Shown: in pieces, positions 44,560 to 54,717 of the stretch | Layout of the letters: each line of letters begins with the position of its first letter | How positions within the stretch are numbered: position 1 is the stretch's first letter | DNA from: Selaginella moellendorffii | Taxonomy: Eukaryota; Streptophyta; Lycopodiopsida; Selaginellales; Selaginellaceae | DNA: 64,000 nucleotides | NCBI RefSeq assembly: GCF_000143415.4 | Contig: NW_003314293.1 | Span: forward strand, 1,432,457-1,496,456 | Reading direction: 5' to 3' | Translations under genes and position numbers: made by a program | The notes under the pieces: generated by a model | Told to the model about the DNA's origin: nothing | What the model saw: the letters and a program-made list of their open reading frames with translations, nothing else | Databases searched by the model: none

Positions 44560-45594
44560 TTAGTTGTCGTCGTCGTCGTCGTAGTCGTCGTCATCGTCGT
44601 CATAGTGATTTTCTACAGGCAGATCGATCTCCGCCACCGGCAGCAGGACGCTCGACTTTGTGTTTGGAATGCTGCGCTGCTTTGCGGTGTTCCACTCGGT
44701 CTCTCCATGTCCTCGGAGCTCCAGGAAGAGCGCCATTGTAGCTTGACGGGCTCTCGTCTTGCAGTACTGCAGGCTCACGTACGGATCTTTCCCGACCCAA
44801 AACTTCCTGGTGTCTCCACACAGCTTGGCATCCAATCCATTCTTCTTGATGGATTCCAAGTTCTCGGATGGAGTCCCGTGAAAGACGTACTCGAGAGACT
44901 TGAGCTCCGAAGAGTCTCCTTGCTTGACAGCGCAGAACATCTCCACTGCGACCACATGTAAGTTCTAAGTTCGAAGAATGTATGATCATTGACAACTTAA
45001 CTGATGAGCTCTTTGTTGGTCTTGGCGGTTTCCTTGAGAGCTTGGACGAACTGGCGGTACATATCGGGCTTATCGGCCAGAAACGTGTTGAGTCGAACGT
45101 TTCTTATCTCTGGATGCTTTTCCGTGACCACCTTCTTGAGGAAACTCTCCTTGTTCATGAGCTGGAGAAGGTCCTCGACTGCGTGCTCGATTGCTTGGTC
45201 CTCGGGATCCTGGAGAAAAAGCAGGAAACTGGAGCTTGCGAAAGAACAAAAGAGTTCCAACTTTTACTTTTCCGATGATCTTGATCTCCCGTCGATAGCC
45301 ACTCCGCAAGTTAACTTGCTCCATGCGCTCCAGATCGATCTGGTAGTCAAGTCCATTGGGATACTTCGCTGAGGTGATCCTTCCCAGAGAAACATTCGAT
45401 GCTCGTCCCTTGGAGATCTATCAAACAACAAAACTGGAAACCTATTGCTAGAACGCAATGACATAGCAGACCTTGTTCTTGTGAGCGTCACGAATGGCAT
45501 GCTCGGTGCTTGCGCTGTATCGTACCCAGCAATCGTCCTCCCTCCAGTAAACTCCAGCCTCAGTGGGATCGGCGCACTCCTTGGTGATACACAT
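44560..45594 (-). CDS. WWE domain plus PARP-like ADP-ribosyltransferase protein
   Basis: ATG at the complement of 45592-45594: MCITKECADPTEAGVYWRED. The N-terminal region fits a WWE domain (VYW..DDCWVRY... and YQIDLERMEQVNLRSGYRRE after one intron), a module that binds ADP-ribose units or mediates contacts. A helical middle follows (DQAIEHAVEDLLQLMNKE, FLKKVV...), then the putative transferase region with EYVFHGTPSENLESIKKNGL, whose HGT matches the NAD-binding His of PARP-type domains, and ATMALFLELRGHGE. The C-terminus is a run of Asp coded by a GTC repeat. The architecture recalls plant RCD1/SRO proteins, but the other catalytic residues cannot be placed with certainty, so activity is open. 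About four exons; tail-to-tail with an S28 copy and divergent from ABCE. Confidence 0.65.
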
Positions 45595-45806
45595 TCTTGG
45601 ATAGAAACGATCACAAGCGCAGCCACATTATATTGCCAGAGAATGACTATAATTAATGCTACTTGTCTCCACGCTCCAGGGATTTTGGATAGATTTTACC
45701 CGCACTTTTTGAGCAAAGAGTTTAGCTAGAAAAAAGTAAAGGAGATTTCCTTTATGAGTATACAAAATAGGGTTTATTAAGTCGCCGAGAAGGCGGGAGG
45801 AGAGCG

Positions 45807-48189
45807 ATGAGGATCGCCGTGGTCAACTCTGATCGTTGCAAGCCCAAGAAGTGCCATCAGGAATGCAAGAAGAGCTGCCCAGTGGTGAAAACAGGCAAAT
45901 TTTGTTCTCATCTCTTGAAAGGTATGCGATCTGAGATTCGAATTTCCAGGGAAGCTGTGCATCGAGGTCTCTCCGGCATCCAAGATCTCGTCCATTTCGG
46001 AGGAGCTCTGCATTGGATGTGGGATTTGCGTGAAGGTCGGCCACTTCGATTCCCCCTTCCCGTCTTGTTTCGATCTGTGGTTTGTGTGGCAGAAATGTCC
46101 ATTTGGAGCGATAGATATCATCAAGCTGCCTAAGGAGTTGGACAAAGAAACCACGCATCGGTATGGAGCGAACACTTTCAAGCTACACAGGTTTGCTTGG
46201 TTTTCTAGATGCGTAGTACTAGTGTTCTCGTAAACAGGCTGCCTGTTCCAAAGCCGGGCCAGGTCTTGGGTCTCGTTGGGACGAATGGAATTGGAAAGAC
46301 AACCGCCTTGAAAGTTCTTCACGGGTTCCTCAAGCCCAACTTGGGGAACTTTGCGGTACTGGCTTTTGCGGTATTTGTTTTGTTCCTATGACAGTGTTAC
46401 GTTGTAGGATCCACCGGACTGGCAAGAGATCTTGACATACTTCAGAGGATCGGAGCTCCAGAACTACTTCATGCGATATCTGGAAGATAATTTGAAGGTA
46501 TGGGAACAGGACTTGGTTTCAAGTCATTTCTTAACGAAGCCTGTTGCCTCAGGTGGCCACGAAAACGCAGAACGTTTCCGACGTTCCGAAGGTAATTAAA
46601 GGCACCGTCGGTGAAGCTCTCTCGCGGAAGGATGAAAGAGGCGTGATGGAGGATGTCTGCCATGATCTTGATTTGATCGATGTCTTGGACCGAAATCTGG
46701 ATGATTTGTCTGGTGGAGAGCTCCAACGCTTTGCTATAGCCGAGGTGGCCGTGCAAAAGGCAGACGTCTACATGTTTGATGAGCCATCCAGCTTTCTGGA
46801 TGTTCGGCAGCGGCTCAAGGCTGCTCAAGTCATTCGGTCCCTTCTCACACCAAACAGGTACATGTTTTTTTCGACTCTTTTCCTTCTTGGTTTCCCTCGT
46901 TCCCCTCGACTTACTCTGAGGTTGCAATGCAGCTATGTGATTGTCGTGGAGCATGATCTGAGTGTTCTCGACTATCTATCGGACTATGTTTGCTGCCTCT
47001 ATGGAAATCCCGGCGCGTATGGCGTTGTGACGCTCCCTTTCTCTGTGAGGGAAGGCATAAACATATTCCTCGCTGGATACATTCATACGGAAAACGTGCG
47101 GTTCCGTGAAGTGTCCCTCACGTTCAAGGTAAGAATTGTTTTCGCTAAGTTGCAATTAAAACGGGGATTATGTCAATGCAAGGTTGCTGAGAGCGCTCAA
47201 GAGAGCCCCGAGGAAGTCCAGGCGTACACTCGGTATAAGTATCCTGCCATGTCGAGGACTCAAGGAAGTTTCAAGCTTCAAGTCAAGGAGGGGGACTTTA
47301 CAGACTCGCAGATCATTGTGATGCTCGGCGAGAATGGCACTGGAAAGACCACTTTCATAAGAATGCTGGTAAGTTTCCAGAACTATTTTCTCGTGACATG
47401 CAAAGCTTTTCTATAATCTCAGGCTGGGCTGCTAAAATCCGACGACGACTCTCGTGACTCGGAAGAAATTCCCGAGTTCAACGTCTCATACAAGCCACAA
47501 CACGTCAACTCCAAGTCCCAGTCCACGGTCCGGCATTTGCTGCACACCAGGATCCGGGACTCGTGCTTTCATCCTCAATTCAACACGGACGTGATGAAGC
47601 CTCTCCAGATTGAGGCACTCATGGACCGGGAAGTTGCCAACTTATCGGGTGGAGAGCGCCAGCGCGTTGCTATTTGCCTTTGCCTTGGAAAGGTAGTAGC
47701 GCTTTTCCTTGAACTTATCCTCGTAGCATATCTAACCATTTGCCTTGGCAGCCCGCGGACATCTATCTGATCGACGAGCCCAGCGCTCACTTGGACTCCG
47801 AGCAGCGACTCGTGGCGTGCAAGGTGATCAAGCGCTTCATCCTCCACGCCAAGAAGACGGCCTTCGTGGTGGAGCACGACTTGATCATGGCAACGTACTT
47901 GGCGGACAGGGTCATCGTCTACGAAGGAAAACCGTCGGTGGAGTGCGTTGCCAACTCGCCCCAGAGTCTCCTCACGGGGATGAACCTGTTCCTCTCGGTG
48001 AGTAGCGTGTTCTCTCTCCTTCTCCAGGCGTTCATGGCTGATTTGATTCCACTTTTTCGCTTCGCGCAGCACCTGGACATCACCTTCCGGCGTGATCCCA
48101 CGAACTTTAGGCCGCGGATCAACAAGCTCGACTCCACCAAAGATCGCGAGCAAAAGGCTGCCGGATCTTACTATTACTTGGACGACTGA
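45807..48189 (+). CDS. ABCE1: ABCE-type ATPase (RNase L inhibitor / ribosome recycling factor)
   Basis: Starts [20 protein letters not shown] with the N-terminal iron-sulfur cysteines, and the second cluster [13 protein letters not shown] spans an intron. The first ATPase domain has [17 protein letters not shown] (Walker A), [16 protein letters not shown] (signature) and [12 protein letters not shown] (Walker B). The second has [29 protein letters not shown] and [15 protein letters not shown]. The end, [14 protein letters not shown], is the family's terminus. All introns are short; one appears to use a GC donor (see findings). ABCE splits post-termination ribosomes with eRF1/Pelota and assists initiation in the cytosol. 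Full length, no lesion seen. It is divergent from the WWE-ART gene, with about 210 bp between start codons. Confidence 0.95.
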
Positions 48190-48769
48190 GCAGTCCGGTT
48201 TGCTTCTGTAAAGGTTTGAAACGAAAATGTGTTTATTATATGGTTACTTACACGCCATTTGCTTTCGCTGGAACAGTACTCTCGATCTGGAGGTTCGTTT
48301 TGTGGAGCTCGAGTTGTACGCACGCTGGAACACTACTTCTCTCTCTGTTGGTTCGTTGTTTAGAGGTCCGAGTGACTGATCTCGCAAGAACAACAAAAAG
48401 AAGAAAGAAGAGCGAAAACAAAACTGTAAATCGACAGGCGACTTTAAAACATCCCAAGAGCTTACCAGAAGACGCCGTCCCATCGCAACTACCATAAACT
48501 TCTCCATTTGGTCGAAAGAAGCTAGCAACGTACTCTCGAAAACGGAAAAACAGAAGGTAGAAACAAAAATGGTGGCGAAGATCAAAGAGCTGTCCAAGGA
48601 TGTCAAAACACAATTAAAGAGAGAAATGCTTCAAAGCTTACCGTAGCAGCCATAAGCAGCGATCAATCGATAGAAGAATTTGCGAACAACCAATCGAGGG
48701 AACGAGAGAGCAAGGACGGAGAAGACACCGCCAAAACGAAAGACCCGACGAACGAAAGGAAGAAAGGAT
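48190..48769. other. Convergent 3' regions, no gene
   Basis: Lies between the ABCE stop and the stop of the Ser/Pro-rich gene. The part near 48640-48769 is probably its 3' untranslated region, because a similar ATCGATTGATCG stretch follows the stop codons of the two paralogues. Overlapping short frames in both directions show no family features. Confidence 0.5.
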
Positions 48770-49867
48770 CTAGAGGATGCTACAGCCGCTCTGGCAGCAG
48801 CGGGAGCACCTACAGCACTTCTGGTACCAGCGCTGATGGGGGTGTGGCGGTGGCGCCGCGGGTGGCGCTCCTGGAGAGCTTGGAGGAGGAGAGAAAAAAC
48901 TGCCAATGTTGCCAATGACAGTAACAACTGACCCGGTGGATGATTTGCCGCTGCCGGTGGACTCGCTTTCCTCGATCAGTATCCCCTTGCCTTTGTCGTC
49001 GGCGCTCGCGATCGGGGTCGGGCCAGCGCGTGACAGACGCGACGGACCATGGAGCAATCCACCCGGGCCGGTGATCTCCGAGACTGGGACCTTCGGAATC
49101 GAGACTGAGGCGATCGATGAGCTCGGACCTGGAAGACCAGAGCTTGCGGCAATCGGATCCTTGCCTGGAGACGCGCTGGATGAGCTTGGATCCTTTGGAA
49201 TCGCGGTCGATGAGCTCGGACCTGGTGCTGTGGCAACGGACGAGCTCGGATCCATGCCTGGAGACGACATTATGGCGCTGGATGAGCTCGGATTCTCTGA
49301 AATCGCGGTTCCGGCGCTCGATGAGCTCGGACCTGGAAGACCAAAGCTTGCCGTGACACTGGACGAGCTCGGATCCGATATTATGGCGCTGGATGAGCTT
49401 GGATCCTCCGCGATCGCGCTGGATGAGCCCGGATCCCCTGAAATCCAAGGCGTGGCACTGGACGAGCCCGGATCTCCGCCCTGAGTTGATATTACGGCGC
49501 TGGAGCTGCTCGGACCCTCCATCGGCTCCTTCCCGCGATAGCAAACTGCGTCGCTGGAAGTGCTCCTGGGATCAGACCTGCGGAACGTTGGAACCTCGGC
49601 TATGGCGGAATCGCTGGGACTCGAAGCAATCAACCTAGAATCGCTGTTAGACCTGGTAAATGCGGCATGCGGAGTAGCGGGACTAGGCGGAGGAGCGACA
49701 GGACCGAGAACGGGAGATGGAAAGAGCCTGGCGATCATCTGGAGATCCTCATTGCGCACTGGCACCACCGGCTCGGGCGGCGCCGCTGGCTCGCCATTGT
49801 CTCCCTCGCTATCGTTGCCCTCTTCTTGCCGTTGCTGCCGGCCAGGATCGGGAGGTGGAGGACCCAT
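48770..49867 (-). CDS. Ser/Pro-rich CaaX protein, second family member
   Basis: 365 codons, one exon, starting MGPPPPDPGRQQRQEE. The middle has about a dozen degenerate repeats of the form DPSSSSA (for example EDPSSSSAIISDPSSSS). They correspond to a recurrent GAGCTCGGATC DNA motif on the opposite strand, which explains the long open frame there. The tail CCRCSRCCQSGCSIL is Cys-rich and ends in a CaaX box (CSIL), as in the 32653-33417 paralogue. Gly follows the initiator Met, but PPPP makes myristoylation less likely here. The leader CAAGGGTTTTTGGGCGGGCA upstream of the ATG is shared with the paralogues. Probably a membrane-anchored disordered protein; function unknown. Confidence 0.7.
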   Translation of the reverse strand: MGPPPPDPGRQQRQEEGNDSEGDNGEPAAPPEPVVPVRNEDLQMIARLFPSPVLGPVAPPPSPATPHAAFTRSNSDSRLIASSPSDSAIAEVPTFRRSDPRSTSSDAVCYRGKEPMEGPSSSSAVISTQGGDPGSSSATPWISGDPGSSSAIAEDPSSSSAIISDPSSSSVTASFGLPGPSSSSAGTAISENPSSSSAIMSSPGMDPSSSVATAPGPSSSTAIPKDPSSSSASPGKDPIAASSGLPGPSSSIASVSIPKVPVSEITGPGGLLHGPSRLSRAGPTPIASADDKGKGILIEESESTGSGKSSTGSVVTVIGNIGSFFSPPPSSPGAPPAAPPPHPHQRWYQKCCRCSRCCQSGCSIL

Positions 49868-49957
49868 TGGAAATGCCCGCCCAAAAACCCTTGATTCAAA
49901 TGACTAGGGCTCGTGCTATAATGTTTTATAGTCTTTTAAATTAATTATATAGAATAA

Positions 49958-50031
49958 GGCCTATTAGCTCAGTTGGTCAGAGCGTGGTGCTAATAACGCC
50001 AAGGTCGCAGGTTCGAAACCTGCATATACCA
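49958..50031 (+). tRNA. tRNA-Ile(AAT)-like gene with damaged acceptor stem
   Basis: 74 bases with D arm (GCTCAGTTGGTCAGAGC), anticodon loop CTAATAA (anticodon AAT) on a TGGTG/CGCCA stem, and T arm GCAGGTTCGAAACCTGC. The 3' acceptor strand is ATATACC instead of the ATGGGCC seen in the copy at 56083, so GGCCTAT cannot pair at two positions (C3:A, C4:T). Probably a tRNA pseudogene or an edited-looking variant. Confidence 0.75.
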
Positions 50032-50103
50032 TTGTTTTTTCTTGCAAAGGTCGCTGGCTCAAAATCTTTTAACAGCAAAAGAATGTGAGGGCTCCAGGAA
50101 GGG

Positions 50104-51129
50104 ATGGTTTTGCTACGGATGGTTTTGCTATGGATCGTTCTTCTCTTCTCCTCAAAGATCTGTCAAGCTGATCGGAATGGTCTCACGCAAGAAAAGATTC
50201 AAGCGGCTTTCGTGGGCGATGATCATCGCCTAGAGGTATCTCTCCCGAATCTTTTCTCCTTTGGAAGTTTTACTCTTGCATTGCATTCCAGGAAGAGGAG
50301 ATTATTGCCGAGATTGTGCTTGGAGGAGTGGCAAACCAAGACGAAGAGGTGCGTGTATCTATCTTAATCCTGAGTGTCACGATCCAGAGTTTCTTATATT
50401 CAGGTGGATGAATTCTTCCTTGTGGACGAGGTATGGAGCCCTGTTTCTCAGGATCAATGCGCAACTTACGTTTTCTTTTGCTCCAGGTGGAAGATTTTTC
50501 TTTTGAGGAGACAAAGGTACTTGAGCTTAGCTTTTCGAGAGGATCACTGAACTTACTACCGGGCTCTCCAGGTAGAAGAAATCTCTCCAGGAAAAGAGGT
50601 ATGAGTTTCACTATACCGAAACTTAACCGGGAGATCTATTCTTTTTGTTTTTTCTGTTTCCAGGTGGAAACGATCGTTGTACGTGAAGATGAGCCTGTAT
50701 TGTTGCCGTATGTCTGTACATGGGGGCTCATACTTCTAGGAATTGTGTTGGCGAAGAAGCTCTTTTTGAGGATTCGAGCTCGGGGGAGCAAGGATCACAA
50801 ACTTCCAGTCGAAAGCTTCAAGCCCCCAGTGGCCCCAGTGGATATTTCAGTCATTGAAACCTTTGGTGAGATCATAGCGGAAGCTCTGTATAAGGTAAGA
50901 GCTCCTCTTTCATCCTTGGACTTGCTAATAGGATTTTTGGGAGAAGAACACCAGCAAGCTCTCCGAGGAGGCTGTGCGAGGCCTAAGTAAAGAAAAACTT
51001 TGCGAGGTGAGAAGCCACTTAAAATCTAGTACAAACGCTCGTCTTGTTCATTTCCAGGTGATCGGAAGAAGAAAGGCCGAGAGGATTGCCCGCAGATTTT
51101 CCAGGGCCTTCATCGCCAAGTATTGGTAA
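50104..51129 (+). CDS. Small type I membrane protein with acidic micro-exon segment, unknown
   Basis: The inferred eight-exon model starts MVLLRMVLLWIVLLFSSKIC (signal peptide) and continues QADRNGLTQEKIQAAFVGDD. Then come exons coding EEEIIAEIVLGGVANQDEE, VDEFFLVDE, VEDFSFEETK, VEEISPGKE and VETIVVREDEPVLLPYVCTW, followed by a membrane span (GLILLGIVLAKKLFL) and a basic tail. The last exons give KNTSKLSEEAVRGLSKEKLC and VIGRRKAERIARRFSRAFIA, ending KYW at 51127. All junctions are phase 0 with CAG/GTG borders. The lumenal part is strongly acidic and the cytosolic part basic. I do not recognise the family. A part of the exon after the membrane span recurs at 54590-54660. Confidence 0.55.
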
Positions 51130-54100
51130 ACGCACTCGTTAAGAAAGGTTTAAGCTTTCAGTCGTTTTCTTTCATACATTTTCAGATGAACAAGCAACAA
51201 GGAGGTGATCTTCCTTCGTTTTCTCTTGCTTGATAGTTGAGAGCAAGACTTAAAATCGTCGACGTGGTTGCATGAGTGCGTGCTAAGATACCCAATGGAT
51301 GTAAGCTTACATAACAGAATTCCTCAAACCTAAATTTTGCAAACAAAAACCACACAAGTACAAGTCCTGAATTTTTCATCAACAAATTTCTGATATATGA
51401 GTAGAAGTTTAAATTTGATTCTTGTCATAGTTAGTAGTGGTAAATATACTCTTCTATGAAAACAAAAAGATGGTGAACTAGTTGGGATCTTAGCTTTGTT
51501 GGGCGAGATAGTACACCAAAGAATAATAGATTATTTAAGATATAATATTAATACATTCATGAACAAACTTATCACTTATTTGTGAGGACACTAAAATTAG
51601 AGAGAATATATGTTGAAAAAATTCTCAATAGTTCCTAACAACAAACTGTTATGGATCAAAGATGAAACATTAATTATAAACATAATATTAGATTCATTTT
51701 TTAAAAGCAAGTTTTGAAATATAATTATATGGTGAGTGTGACACAGCCACAAATGCGCCCTATGGCCACTTTACACTTTTTTCCTCATGGGGCTCATATA
51801 ACGCCAACCATTAGATTACACATATATTTAGTTTCTCATCCTATTAGAGTAAAAGCTTTTTACTAGCATGCATACTAAGTAACAAATGTTACTTTTATGT
51901 GTTGATAGTGTAATTATATTATTTTTATAATTTTGAATATTTGTCTTCAATATTTGCTTTTTATCTAATATTTATATTCATGCATTTTCTGGGTAGTGTT
52001 TAAAATTTAACTTATTATATTATGTTTCATGAACATTATTTCTGAATATGTTTTTATTGAAATAATGCTAATGCAAAATATAATTATCATCTCTCTATTT
52101 ATAATTTATATTTATTTGAATTTAAGTCTTTATACCAATATCATTAAGAGCTTCAATTTTAATAAGAGATGAAAGATAAGGTTTTACTCCAATATTAAGG
52201 TCTCAATGTTAAATAATCTTTTCTTTTATGAAAAAAACTATAATTATTAGAAAATTCAAATATGATATATAAATAAACTTAATAATACTAAACAATCAAT
52301 TGATGATGAATCACATTTCTTTAGATTATAGTTTACTATATTGTGTGGCTATTGTACTAAAGTTATCTCAATCATTATTATTGCTTATTATGTTTTTTTT
52401 ATGTATTAAAAAGTACTTATGCTGTGGTGCTGCTCATGCACCGTGAGCAAGCAAAGCAGCCATAGAACCCTACGAGTGCATAGTGTAACACCTGTCACCA
52501 CGCCCTCTTCTCTTCCCGGCCACACATGCATCCTGCCCATTGGCCACCATAACATTGAACCAATATTCTAGTTAACCATGGCCACCAACCTTGGCCAGGT
52601 CTGGGGTGGCCTCCCTTTTCTGAGAACCATTGCTTCCCAAAGGTGCCTTGGGCCTGGGATCGGACGGCTGTGGGGGTCTGAGCCCTTCATTCTTATTACT
52701 ATAGATACATAATATATTAATGTAAAAAAAGTGTTAAAATATATGATATTATAAAATTCTTAAACTAAATCTAAGTCAGCCAACAATTAAACATAATTAT
52801 ATTCAAAGATGACTGTATTAATAAGTAACATAAGATTATTAATAAAATTAATTGTAATTTACAAAACAAAACACATATAGCTCTTCAAATTTTCTATTTT
52901 ATATTATGGAATACATAGTTTTCTATAATAACATTGTATGTGTAAATTAAATAATATAAAATTAATAAAATACTCTTTTCTCATATGCAATTTAAAATAT
53001 CATATAAATTTTAGGAATAATTTTTTTTTTCAAAATTTTAAAATTCTAAATAATTTTACTCTAAATTCATCATTTGAAGCTTAATTTCTTGAGTAAATGT
53101 AATTAAAATTCCATTTAATTTGATTATTCCTCTTAATTGTAATCTTGTATAGAACTTTAACCTTATTAAATTTTAAAAGTTTAGAAAACGAACTTCCTGC
53201 CCTGGACCTGGAGCTCGAATATCTAGAGCTTTCTGCCCTAGAGTTGGAGCCTTTAACTGTATAGCTGCAATATTTTTAATATATATACATCATTATCCAC
53301 TACATATAATTATCTATTTTATTAACATATAATAATTTAGTCATATAGAGGTTAAATGATAAAAGTTTAAACTCTTATTTTAGAATGGTTATTTTGATTA
53401 TGTGTCATGATTCTATCATAAAGAATTGATAATTTGTATATGATATCACATTTACATTAATAATAAAGTTACTCTAGAGTTAGTTTATAATCAATTTTTA
53501 ATTATATAAACTTCCAATTATTTATGTTAATTATGTGAAGGCAGAAGTAAAAACAACATGTATGGATAAGCTAACATTATTATTCTTAGTGTTATTGAAC
53601 TATTATCTACATTTCTTTATAATATTTAAAATTAGTGAAAAACAATATATTATTTATTTTGTAATTTATTTTTTGTATATTTTTATTATCTTAGTGTGGT
53701 CAGTAGTGTTTCAATAGCATTATTAAGATTTCTATAAAAATAGTTGTACCATTTATAGTTGGAGACAGATATCCCAATAATAGGGTTTAAAATTAAAGCA
53801 AAGGTTGAATATTTGATAACATTATATTCTTATATTCTTGATTGATATATTAATAGAACTATAATAATAATTATTTCTTATAAAAACATAAATATAATTT
53901 TATATATTATATTTCTATTTTAACATTTTCTTTTGTAATTTATTAGGAAATAAATATAATACAAGACAAGTCACTACTTCTATCATACAAATAATTTGAA
54001 TTGTGTATATAAATTAAATATAAAATATTAGGTATGTAACTTTTCTTGTGCCTCATGACATTTTTCACAAAAATATTAAATTTATTTTAAAAAATCTACA

Positions 54101-54590
54101 AAAATATTAGTTAAAATTTTAGAGATTACATGTAAACCATATAATACAGGAATAATTAGTGAAACTTTTTTAAAAATTATAAAACATAATTATGTGATTT
54201 CCTTAAGGAAACTATTTGTTATTTTAATAAAATTTAATTATATATGTGTAATGAAATCTTTCAAAGACATTGAAGTTTTTTTATTCAAGTAATTTTTAAT
54301 CTTAATAAAAGTTTAAAATTTAATCATAATAAAATATATTACATATACTTTTAAAATGTTTTAATTTAAAAAATGTTAAAGTTATTAATTATAAATTCAA
54401 GAAAAAAATCTTAAATGACACTATTTATCCCATAGTTTCTAGATGATGGTTCGAAATTATTTAATTAAATTATTGAAATGTTTTGACATATAATCCTTGT
54501 CTATTCAGTTGAGTTTATCTTCTGCTTGCAATAATTATAATCTAACTCTAACTAGCTCACACAATCCTTATGATTTTAGAACATGGGAGC
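51130..54590. other. AT-rich desert, no genes seen
   Basis: About 3.4 kb of very AT-rich DNA without credible coding; the 60-codon frame at 53535-53717 is compositional. Near 51230-51270 there is a stretch (GAGCAAGACTTAAAATCGTC) that resembles the 3' end of the WWE-ART gene at 54711. No transposon termini were recognised. Confidence 0.6.
52430..52690. other. GC-rich island within the AT-rich desert
   Basis: About 260 bp of balanced or GC-rich composition with sharp edges, including ACCATGGCCACCAACCTTGG and GGTGCCTTGGGCCTGGGATC. It gives no open frame of note and no RNA fold was evident by eye. Probably an inserted fragment of other origin. Confidence 0.4.
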
Positions 54591-54660
54591 ATACATCACA
54601 AACTTCCAGTCTAAAGCTTCAAACCCCCAGTGGATCATTGAAACTTTTAATTCGGTGAGA
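54590..54660 (+). pseudogene. Exon fragment of the 50104 membrane protein gene
   Basis: ATCACAAACTTCCAGT, AAGCTTCAA and CCCCCAGTGG...CATTGAAAC match about 50794-50855 (KDHKLPVESFKPP...VIET) with a deletion and stops. With the ART tail that follows directly, it mirrors the order at 50.8-51.27 kb and marks a duplicated block. Confidence 0.65.
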
Positions 54661-54717
54661 GATAAAATAACTGGTATGTATACGTGATCATCCTTGCATG
54701 ATATTTGAAAGCAAGAC

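Noticed and set aside
44560-44640. GTC/CGT triplet run considered as a separate repeat feature
   Set aside because: It is the coding sequence of the Asp-rich C-terminus of the WWE-ART gene; listed there instead.
48906-49484. 192-codon plus-strand frame with DELG repeats
   Set aside because: Shadow of the Ser/Pro-rich gene at 48770-49867, made by the same DNA repeat.
53535-53717. 60-codon hydrophobic frame
   Set aside because: Lies in AT-rich DNA; composition alone yields Ile/Phe/Tyr-rich frames.
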